Below, piece by piece: positions 7,290 to 12,188 of a stretch of DNA of 12,188 nucleotides. A program made the translations under genes and the position numbers. Position 1 is the stretch's first letter. Each line of letters begins with the position of its first letter. Source of the stretch: an uncultured Anaerococcus sp. (GTDB lineage Bacteria; Bacillota; Clostridia; Tissierellales; Peptoniphilaceae). A model generated the notes under the pieces. That model did not search any database. It had not been told where the DNA came from and saw only the letters and a list, made by a program, of their open reading frames with translations. The stretch lies in assembly GCF_943912825.1 (NCBI RefSeq), contig NZ_CALTUX010000045.1:1-12188 (forward strand), given 5' to 3'.

Positions 7290-8228
7290 TTACATTATTC
7301 CAAAGAATTTAGCTATTACACCGATTACAAATAGGGCTAGGATTATTGTAATTGGAGAAACATTTTTCTTTAGTAATTTACAAATACCTAGGGTTAGTAG
7401 AAGTGGTACTAGACCAGGTATTAGTGAGTCTAAGTTTTGTTGTAAAGTTGTTACTTTTACTGGATCTAGAGCTGTTGGTCCTATATCTGCAAATTGTTTA
7501 AGTGCTTGTTGGATTCCTTCAGCTCCTGCTGGTAGGGCTGCCCAGTCAATGTATGAACCTGGTTGTTGTTGAACAGCTGATACATCTAGGGCAAATTTGA
7601 TTGATACCCATCTTTGTACTAGGGCACCTACTATAAACATACCTAAAATTGATGCCATGGTTGTAATCCTACCAAGGACACCGCCTGAAAGGTCTTTTGT
7701 AATTTCATTACCTGCCTTATAGCCTAGCTCTTGGGTTTGCCATTCAAATACCATTCTTAGAACATTCCAAGCGATAAAGAATATTAATGGACCTATAAGA
7801 GATCCTGTCAATGCAAAAGATGCACCAAGGGCGCCTAAGATTGGTCTAAAGGTAAACCAGAATACTGGGTCTCCTACACCTGCAAGAGGTCCCATCATAC
7901 CTACCTTAACCCCGTTTATTGCCGCATCTTCTATTGGTGTACCATTAGCTCTTTCTTCTTCCATAGCTAGGGTTACACCCATTACTGGGCTTGATACATA
8001 TGGGTGGGTATTATAAAATTCTAGGTGACGCTTAAGGGCATCTGCCTGGTCATTTTTATCTTTGTAAAGTTCTTTGATGGCAGGAATTATAGAGAAAGCC
8101 CAACCACCATTTTGCATTCTTTCATAGTTCCAAGATCCTTGTAGGAATTGGTGTCTCCACCAAACCTTAACACGAGCAGACCTTGAAAGACTTATTTTTT
8201 TCTCATTATTTATTGTTTTATCAGTCAT
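7290..8228 (-). CDS. manZ: PTS mannose/fructose/sorbose family IID component
   Basis: One of the two membrane subunits that move mannose-type sugars (mannose, glucose, glucosamine and similar) across the membrane while IIAB phosphorylates them. The 312 residues fit the longer Gram-positive IID form. Family marks are the amphipathic N-terminus with WWRHQFLQGSWNYERMQNGGWAFSI (23-47), the HPYVSSPVMGVTLAMEE segment (75-91) and GMMGPLAGVGDPVFW (110-124). A poorly conserved, soluble stretch at about 213-268 corresponds to the extra region of Gram-positive IID proteins that takes part in recognition by class IIa bacteriocins. Hydrophobic segments end at the C-terminus. The start ATG has AAGGAGAAG, which overlaps the IIC stop codon. 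The exact sugar cannot be told from sequence. Confidence 0.95.
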   Translation of the reverse strand: MTDKTINNEKKISLSRSARVKVWWRHQFLQGSWNYERMQNGGWAFSIIPAIKELYKDKNDQADALKRHLEFYNTHPYVSSPVMGVTLAMEEERANGTPIEDAAINGVKVGMMGPLAGVGDPVFWFTFRPILGALGASFALTGSLIGPLIFFIAWNVLRMVFEWQTQELGYKAGNEITKDLSGGVLGRITTMASILGMFIVGALVQRWVSIKFALDVSAVQQQPGSYIDWAALPAGAEGIQQALKQFADIGPTALDPVKVTTLQQNLDSLIPGLVPLLLTLGICKLLKKNVSPITIILALFVIGVIAKFFGIM

Positions 8229-8237
8229 AGCTTCTCC

Positions 8238-9056
8238 TTAATAATCATTGATTATATCGCCAAGTGGGTCACCGCTTCCGGCATTACCGCTTCCGCTATT
8301 AGATGTAGCTAGTTGTTTTAGGGTCATGTATACTACAGCTAGTACGCAACCTATAACACCTAGGGCAATTAGGGTTAGGTTTGGAATTGCAGCAAGTACA
8401 AAACCTAGGGCAAAGAATGGCCATGTTTCTTTTGTACTCATCATATTGATAACCATAGCATAACCTACAGCTGCTACCATGCCGCCGCCTACTGCCATAC
8501 CACCTGTTAGCCATTCTGGCATTCTGTTAAGTTGTTCTGTTACAACTTCTGGTGGGATAAAGCATAGTGCTAGGGCTGGAACAAGGATACGTAGACCTTG
8601 CATAGCTACTGCTACCCATGAAAGGGCTTCAATCTTGCCAAAGTCAGCATTTTCTGCTGCAGCATCCATACCGTGAACTAATGGAATAGCTAGGGTTCTG
8701 GCAAGCATTGTAAGGAATAAACCTGCTACTGATAGAGGAATAGCAAGGGTTATAGAAGTGTTAATAGCTGTAGTTGGATCAGCTGTTCCACCTTCTAGGG
8801 CTAAAACCATGATAATAGCTGAAGCAACTGATGCTAAAGCCGCATCTGGAGCTACTGCAGCACCGATATTTGCCCAACCTAGGGCAATCATTTGAAGTGA
8901 ACCGCCAAGTATAATACCTTCTCTAAGATGGCCTGTTACAAGACCTATAAGGGTACAAGCAACAAGTGGTTGGTGGAATTGGAATTGGTCCAAAATACCT
9001 TCACAACCAGCTAGGAAAGCTACTAGGCCGATTAAAATAATATTAAAAATACTCAT
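8238..9056 (-). CDS. manY: PTS mannose/fructose/sorbose family IIC component
   Basis: The polytopic permease subunit that, with IID, forms the sugar channel of a mannose-family PTS. The 272-residue protein is hydrophobic nearly throughout, with the IIC signature GGSLQMIALGWANIGAAV (51-68) and PDAALASVASAIIM after it. The C-terminus is a flexible Gly/Ser-rich tail ending DPLGDIINDY, as in streptococcal ManM-type proteins. ATG at 9056 has AGGAGAAATT directly upstream, 8 bp after the IIAB stop. Base composition is more GC-rich than the neighbours, as expected for an Ala/Gly-rich membrane protein, so it is not by itself a sign of transfer. The family assignment is firm; the substrate (mannose or glucose most likely) is inferred from the operon with ManO. 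Confidence 0.95.
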   Translation of the reverse strand: MSIFNIILIGLVAFLAGCEGILDQFQFHQPLVACTLIGLVTGHLREGIILGGSLQMIALGWANIGAAVAPDAALASVASAIIMVLALEGGTADPTTAINTSITLAIPLSVAGLFLTMLARTLAIPLVHGMDAAAENADFGKIEALSWVAVAMQGLRILVPALALCFIPPEVVTEQLNRMPEWLTGGMAVGGGMVAAVGYAMVINMMSTKETWPFFALGFVLAAIPNLTLIALGVIGCVLAVVYMTLKQLATSNSGSGNAGSGDPLGDIINDY

Positions 9057-9064
9057 AATTTCTC

Positions 9065-10069
9065 CTACATATTTAATTCGCTTTTAGCTTTTTTGATAAT
9101 AGATTCGTAATTTTCTGGGCTGTCAGCTGGTACTTTTCTTACATCGTACTTAACACCCATTGACTTAATCTTCTCAAGAGTTTCAACATCGTCCTTGTCC
9201 ATGGCAAGTACATTTGTAACAACGACTTTGCCTTTAGAGTGAGCCATAGATCCGATATTTACAGTATCAAGCTTACCACCCATTTCCAAGAATTCTAAAA
9301 CCTCTTGAGGTTTTTCAAATAGAAGCAAGGCACGAGTAGCCCCAAATCTTGGATCATCTTGAATCTCTTTCATCTTCTTGATAGGGACAACGTGAGCGTG
9401 AACACCTGGAGGAGCAGCCTCCATAATCATTTGCTTACGAAGAGCATCGTGAGCAACATTGTCAGATACAACAATAATCCTGTCAGGCCTTATAGCCTTA
9501 GTCCAGTTACTTGCAACTTGACCATGTAAAAGCCTGGTGTCAATTCTTGCAACAGGTATATCGATTTCTCCTGTACCAAGAACAGTACCCTCAGGAATAG
9601 TTCCACCTACCATCTTCTTTTCAACTTCGCTATCAGTCTTAGCTTCAGCATCAGCTGCCTTTTCAACAGGATTTAGGCTATCAGGCTTAGCCTTAACGCC
9701 CTCCTTAGCAGATGTGATGATTGTAGTTGCAATCTTATGAGCAGATTCTTCAGTAAATCTCTCGCTAAGAGCCTCTATAACCATTGGAAGGTTAAGACCT
9801 GCGACAATAGCCCACTTATCTTCGTGTCCATCAAGAACAGCAGAAGATTGGTTAAATGGGGTACCTCCCCAAAGGTCGCATAGGAACAAAACTTCATCGC
9901 AATCGAGTCTTTCGATAGCAGCTTCTAGATTTGCCCTAAAGTCATCTGGCCCCATAGAAGGTTTAAGAACAACCGCTTCAAACTTATCTTGGTTACCAAA
10001 AATCATTTGAGCAGATTCCTTAATACCCTCAGCAAAGGCCCCGTGGCTTGCTAGGATAATTCCTACCAT
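9065..10069 (-). CDS. manX: PTS mannose-family IIAB component (fused)
   Basis: A cytoplasmic phosphocarrier that takes phosphate from HPr and passes it to the incoming sugar. The 334 residues carry a IIA domain (1-about 125) with the phosphorylated histidine His9 in LASHG and the LCDLWGGTPFNQS motif (63-75). An Ala/Glu/Lys-rich linker (about 126-168) joins it to a IIB domain (about 170-334) with the second phosphohistidine His182 in ARIDTRLLHGQV. Both catalytic histidines are present, so the protein should be active. It corresponds to E. coli ManX and streptococcal ManL. The start ATG has AAAGGAG at good spacing, and a perfect 7 bp hairpin (10083-10099) ends next to that site. It is the first gene of the operon, under the promoter at 10229-10258. 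Confidence 0.96.
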   Translation of the reverse strand: MVGIILASHGAFAEGIKESAQMIFGNQDKFEAVVLKPSMGPDDFRANLEAAIERLDCDEVLFLCDLWGGTPFNQSSAVLDGHEDKWAIVAGLNLPMVIEALSERFTEESAHKIATTIITSAKEGVKAKPDSLNPVEKAADAEAKTDSEVEKKMVGGTIPEGTVLGTGEIDIPVARIDTRLLHGQVASNWTKAIRPDRIIVVSDNVAHDALRKQMIMEAAPPGVHAHVVPIKKMKEIQDDPRFGATRALLLFEKPQEVLEFLEMGGKLDTVNIGSMAHSKGKVVVTNVLAMDKDDVETLEKIKSMGVKYDVRKVPADSPENYESIIKKAKSELNM

Positions 10070-10082
10070 AATAACTCCTTTC

Positions 10083-10210
10083 TTGTATTAAAAATACAAA
10101 TATTTTGATTTATTAAACAGTTATAAAAACTGATTTAATCCTAAATCACAGATTCCAAAACTTAAAAACATCTAGAATCTTTTAAAATACACATAACATC
10201 TTAAATCTGT
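10083..10210 (-). promoter_or_regulatory. Structured 5' leader of the mannose PTS mRNA
   Basis: The inferred leader (start near 10222) is unusually rich in pairing segments. Along the transcript, ACAGATT (10210-10204) and AGATTC (10180-10175) can each pair with the same downstream stretch GAATCTGT (10155-10148), so the two pairings exclude each other. Then come a hairpin with loop GGAT (10142-10147 with 10132-10137), followed by AGTTTTTAT; another (10128-10132 with 10118-10122); and a perfect 7 bp hairpin with a 3 nt loop (10093-10099 with 10083-10089) directly before AAAGGAG. I recognise no known riboswitch or antiterminator (RAT) class. Attenuation or control of translation is inference. 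Confidence 0.4.
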
Positions 10211-10220
10211 CCAATAAACC

Positions 10221-10240
10221 TTATGTTAATTATAACATAA
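10221..10240 (-). promoter_or_regulatory. Interrupted palindrome over the -10 box, candidate operator
   Basis: TTATGTTA (10221-10228) and TAACATAA (10233-10240) form a perfect 8 bp inverted repeat with a 4 bp centre. It covers the -10 hexamer and the probable transcription start of the PTS operon. A dimeric repressor bound here would block the promoter. Which protein binds is unknown; the half site is somewhat like Rex half sites, but the spacing differs. Confidence 0.5.
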
Positions 10241-10258
10241 TTCATTTAAATTTAACAA
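10229..10258 (-). promoter_or_regulatory. Promoter of the mannose PTS operon
   Basis: On the minus strand TTGTTA (10253-10258), an 18 bp spacer and a perfect TATAAT (10229-10234) form a sigma-A promoter. It starts only 12 bp after the oxidoreductase stop codon, and I see no terminator between them, so read-through from that gene is also possible. No sigma-54 (-24/-12) signature, known for some Firmicute mannose operons, is visible. Confidence 0.7.
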
Positions 10259-10269
10259 ATTTTTAACAA

Positions 10270-11259
10270 CTAATTCTCATCAGATGGGAAAAATATGCCC
10301 GCCTCAATCCTAGCTTGATTCATAGCCTGACCAGTGGCCAAGGTCAAATCAGCAAGGTCATTAGCCTTTTTGTAATCCCTATCTTTTATGATTTTAGAAA
10401 AGTCAATCCATTCATAAAAAAGCCTAGACTTAGTCTCATCAAGTTCTAAAAGCTCATCATCATGTCCCTTAACAGAAATTAAGGCTGTATCAAAAGAATT
10501 TAAGGCATCCTTTATAGTAATAGTACCCAAATCTCCCTGGATAGTATTCAAAAATTCTGCAGAAGAATCCTTAGCCCCTATACAAACAGCCTTAAAGTCT
10601 CCATAATCCATCACCATGACCCCAGAAGTATCGATAGAATTTTCAATATTTGGGAAATACTTAACATCTTCTGGTGCTCCAAAAAGATTTATCACATAGT
10701 CGATATTATAAACATTAAGGTCCATAAGGGCTCCACCAGCATGACCAAGGCTAAAGGCAGGAGCAATCTCCCCCTTCTTAAAGGCATCATATCTAGATGA
10801 ATATTGGGAATAATTAAAAGAAACAATACTAAGCTTACCCAAATCCTTAATCCTCTCCTTAACAGCAAGGGCATTTGGATTAAAACGGTTACTCATAGCC
10901 TCAAGGACGATTAGATTTTTCTTTTCAGCCTTCCTAAAAATCTTAAGGGCTTGATTTATATCAGCAGTAAAAGGCTTCTCACAAATAATATCCTTACCAT
11001 AATCAAGAGCCTTATCCATAGCCTCGTAGTGGAGATTATTAGGAAGGGCTACATAAACAACCTCAACCTCATCATCAGCAAGAAGCTTCTCATAATCAGT
11101 GTAATATTTATCAATTTTATATCTTTGACATAAATCTTTGAGTTTTTCCTCACTACGGCTAGTAGCCGCAATAGCAACAAGATCAATGCCATCTATATCA
11201 TTTAAAAAAGTGAGCTGTTCCTGGACAATTTTTCCAGCCCCAATAATTCCTAATTTCAT
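10270..11259 (-). CDS. Gfo/Idh/MocA family NAD(P)-dependent oxidoreductase
   Basis: A 329-residue cytosolic dehydrogenase, probably acting on a sugar or cyclitol derivative. The N-terminal Rossmann fold opens with KLGIIGAGKI (2-11). The family EKP motif with the catalytic-type Lys95 is in ICEKPFTAD (92-100). The C-terminal beta-sheet domain starts near 125 and includes GGALMDLNVYNIDYV (175-189). That last motif has Tyr184 where many members have His in DxGxHxxD, as in the dihydrodiol-dehydrogenase-like subgroup. I chose ATG at 11259 because GAAAGGAT lies just upstream and the Rossmann strand begins at once; an in-frame extension to 11319 would add 20 unrelated residues. It lies upstream of the mannose PTS genes on the same strand without a terminator between. 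The substrate is unknown. Confidence 0.9.
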   Translation of the reverse strand: MKLGIIGAGKIVQEQLTFLNDIDGIDLVAIAATSRSEEKLKDLCQRYKIDKYYTDYEKLLADDEVEVVYVALPNNLHYEAMDKALDYGKDIICEKPFTADINQALKIFRKAEKKNLIVLEAMSNRFNPNALAVKERIKDLGKLSIVSFNYSQYSSRYDAFKKGEIAPAFSLGHAGGALMDLNVYNIDYVINLFGAPEDVKYFPNIENSIDTSGVMVMDYGDFKAVCIGAKDSSAEFLNTIQGDLGTITIKDALNSFDTALISVKGHDDELLELDETKSRLFYEWIDFSKIIKDRDYKKANDLADLTLATGQAMNQARIEAGIFFPSDEN

Positions 11260-11329
11260 AAAAATCCTTTCATTAAGTGTTGCTATATTGATACCCAAAA
11301 ATGTGGGGGTTTTATACAATATAAAATTA

Positions 11330-11351
11330 TTTTAGGGGCTTGCCCCTAAAA
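11330..11351. repeat. Perfect 10 bp palindromic hairpin
   Basis: TTTTAGGGGC (11330-11339) and GCCCCTAAAA (11342-11351) form a perfect stem with a 2 bp centre. It lies about 70 bp upstream of the oxidoreductase start. On either strand the stem ends in A/T runs, so it could work as a terminator for transcription entering from the right, or be one more of the GC-rich hairpins of this gene-free region. Confidence 0.65.
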
Positions 11352-11361
11352 CCCCTACTTT

Positions 11362-11384
11362 ATTATCAAAGATGATAATTTTTT
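11362..11384 (+). terminator. Possible terminator facing right
   Basis: ATTATCA (11362-11368) pairs with TGATAAT (11373-11379) around AAGA and is followed by TTTTT. The form is right for a Rho-independent terminator on the plus strand, but the stem is AT-rich and no plus-strand gene precedes it. Confidence 0.3.
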
Positions 11385-11439
11385 GCTTTATTATCCAAGA
11401 AAATATTATTATTTACTTTAATTCTTCGTTATGTTATCT

Positions 11440-11529
11440 CATGATGAATTGTTGTCATCATGCTGATGACTTCGCCAAAGGGGTAGGGCCAAGGACCCTT
11501 TCGCATGGGTCCTCATCGCCCTCCCCCTT
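11440..11529. repeat. Cluster of hairpins next to repeat copy A
   Basis: CATGATGA (11440-11447) pairs with TCATCATG (11455-11462). AGGACCC (11492-11498) pairs with GGGTCCT (11507-11513). An outer stem encloses the latter: 11478-11489 with 11518-11529, 12 bp with one mismatch. The stretch is much richer in G+C than its surroundings. The outer stem overlaps the first bases of repeat copy A, so the cluster may be part of the same element. No gene is visible. Confidence 0.6.
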
Positions 11530-11801
11530 ACACCCCCTCTTCGTTACACCCCGCAAGCGACTCCTTAGCGGAGTGCGGAAGAGGAAGATTTTTTTCAAAA
11601 ATCTTCTTTATTATGGTGGATTACTTCGTATTCATCTAGCTTTATTCAAACTAATTTAAAATCAAAAGTCCCCTAAAAATCACAATCTAGCCCAAATTGT
11701 ATTTTTTTAGTTACTTGTCGTCTTAGTAGTTACAGTATTTGTATTTAAATATGGCTGTCAGTGTGATTTTCTTGACGGTGACTTTTTATTTTAAATCTCC
11801 C
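11524..11801 (-). repeat. Non-coding repeat element, copy A (inverted relative to copy B)
   Basis: Read on the minus strand from 11801 down, this 278 bp stretch is collinear with copy B at 11914-12188 on the plus strand. Shared blocks in order are GGGAGATTT (11801-11793), AAGAAAATC (11773-11765), a 25 nt block with 2 differences (11696-11672), TGAATAAAG (11648-11640), GGGGTGTAACG (11552-11542), GAGGGGGTG (11539-11531) and AAGGGG (11529-11524). Between the last blocks it carries two hairpins, 11584-11593 with 11597-11606 (10 bp stem) and 11560-11564 with 11570-11574. Stop codons fall in every frame, so I regard it as non-coding. Confidence 0.75.
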
Positions 11802-11834
11802 AATAAATAAATATTTAGACCCGCTTATCGCAAT

Positions 11835-11851
11835 GTTTGCCAAAGGCAAAC
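11835..11851. repeat. Hairpin in the spacer between the two repeat copies
   Basis: GTTTGCC (11835-11841) and GGCAAAC (11845-11851) form a perfect 7 bp stem with loop AAA. The hairpin of copy B at 12109-12125 is nearly the same, with one base pair changed on both sides (T-A to C-G). The two are therefore likely relatives. Confidence 0.65.
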
Positions 11852-11910
11852 GAGCCTTAGAACCAATTAGTTGTTATATTTCTATCAGAATAAAGACCTA
11901 TTTCTCCAAG

Positions 11911-11957
11911 GTCGGGAGATTTTGTAAATGGAGATGCCGTTAAGAAAATCTCCTGAC
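11911..11957 (+). other. Long stem-loop at the start of repeat copy B
   Basis: GTCGGGAGATTTT (11911-11923) pairs with AAAATCTCCTGAC (11945-11957): 12 Watson-Crick pairs and one G-T pair around a 21 nt loop. As RNA this would be a stable hairpin. It is not followed by a T-run, so it is not a terminator. In copy A the right half of the stem is not kept. Confidence 0.6.
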
Positions 11958-12188
11958 GCACGAGTATAAATTAAAATTTTGTAACTGCTGAGATGTAGAG
12001 TGCATATAAAATAAATATTTGGACTAGATTGAGATTTTTAGGCATCAGAATGTCAAAATCGGTATGAATAAAGATAGCTAATACAAGGGGTTCTATCTAC
12101 CAAGAGTGGCTTGCCGAAGGCAAGCTTCTGTTTATGCTCCCCGCTTTAGGGGCCGCCTGGGGGTGTAACGGGGAGGGGGTGCAAGGGG
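11914..12188 (+). repeat. Non-coding repeat element, copy B (cut by the right edge)
   Basis: This is the inverted partner of copy A. Matching blocks on the plus strand are 11914-11922, 11942-11950, 12018-12042, 12065-12073, 12160-12170, 12173-12181 and 12183-12188. Its two hairpins, 12109-12115 with 12119-12125 (GCTTGCC/GGCAAGC) and 12139-12142 with 12149-12152 (CCCC/GGGG), stand at the same places as the two of copy A but have different stem sequences. Overall identity by eye is about two thirds. The element probably continues past 12188, since copy A has further hairpins outward of the matching point. Confidence 0.75.

Noticed and set aside
8248..8676. Several open frames opposite or shifted within the IIC gene
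   Set aside because: They are shadows of an Ala/Gly-rich coding region; none has a ribosome binding site or a recognisable domain.
10221..10240. Rex binding site at the mannose PTS promoter
   Set aside because: The half site TGTTA/TAACA resembles Rex sites of Firmicutes, but the spacer between half sites is 4 bp instead of 6 and the flanking TTG/CAA is absent. I keep it as an unassigned palindrome.
10070..10269. Sigma-54 (LevR/ManR-type) promoter for the PTS operon
   Set aside because: No GG-10-GC type -24/-12 element is present, while a good sigma-A promoter is.
11260..11319. Longer N-terminus of the oxidoreductase starting at 11319
   Set aside because: The 20 extra residues precede the Rossmann strand without any family similarity, and the inner ATG at 11259 has a proper ribosome binding site.
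11372..11659. 95-codon plus-strand open frame in the gene-free region
   Set aside because: It runs straight through several perfect hairpins and half of repeat copy A, has no ribosome binding site, and its product has no recognisable domain or natural composition. It is best explained as chance within the repeat.
11914..11960. Protein-like stretch SGDFVNGDAVKKIS in copy B, with a similar VKKIT in copy A
   Set aside because: The frame stops at once in copy B and has a stop inside in copy A. Stops fall at matching places in other frames as well, which fits conserved non-coding DNA better than a decayed gene. An old pseudogene cannot be fully excluded.
11440..12188. CRISPR array or insertion sequence at the right end
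   Set aside because: There are no short direct repeats at regular spacing, and no transposase gene or fragment is visible; the repeats are inverted, long and diverged.

Overview
The window is AT-rich DNA from a low-GC Firmicute. The 5' end of a 16S rRNA gene, mannose-family PTS genes with a ManO-type partner, AGGAGG-type ribosome binding sites and many T-rich terminators support this. The protein flavour suggests an anaerobic coccus of the Peptoniphilaceae (Anaerococcus-like), but that genus guess rests on general resemblance, not on a search. Every gene I accept lies on the minus strand, so transcription runs from high to low coordinates, co-directional with the rRNA operon that leaves the window at the left edge.

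Layout from right to left (the direction of transcription). (1) 11260-12188 has no credible gene. It holds hairpins and two diverged, inverted copies of a roughly 275 bp non-coding element; copy B is cut by the right edge. (2) A Gfo/Idh/MocA-type oxidoreductase. (3) A mannose-family PTS operon, IIAB-IIC-IID-ManO (10069 to 6932). It is preceded by a sigma-A promoter whose -10 lies inside a 20 bp interrupted palindrome and by a leader of about 150 nt with several hairpins. A strong terminator (6871-6905) closes it. (4) A single bacterial PH-domain protein with its own terminator. (5) A compact five-gene operon: EF-G-like GTPase, a eukaryotic-type glycogen branching enzyme, an SGNH/GDSL hydrolase, an MscS channel and a DUF951 protein. 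Neighbours overlap or are 11 bp apart, and a terminator at 491-514 ends it. (6) Two tandem rRNA promoters, each with a TTGACA box, a 17 bp spacer and phased A-tracts upstream. A hairpin-containing leader and the first 44 nt of 16S rRNA follow.

The PTS imports and phosphorylates mannose/glucose-type sugars at the membrane, with ManO as a probable accessory or regulator. The branching enzyme acts on storage glucan, although no other glycogen gene is present. MscS protects against osmotic downshock. I see no defence system, CRISPR array, transposase or prophage gene. The points most worth a second look are the inverted structured repeat at the right end, the eukaryote-like branching enzyme, and the operator/leader region of the PTS operon.
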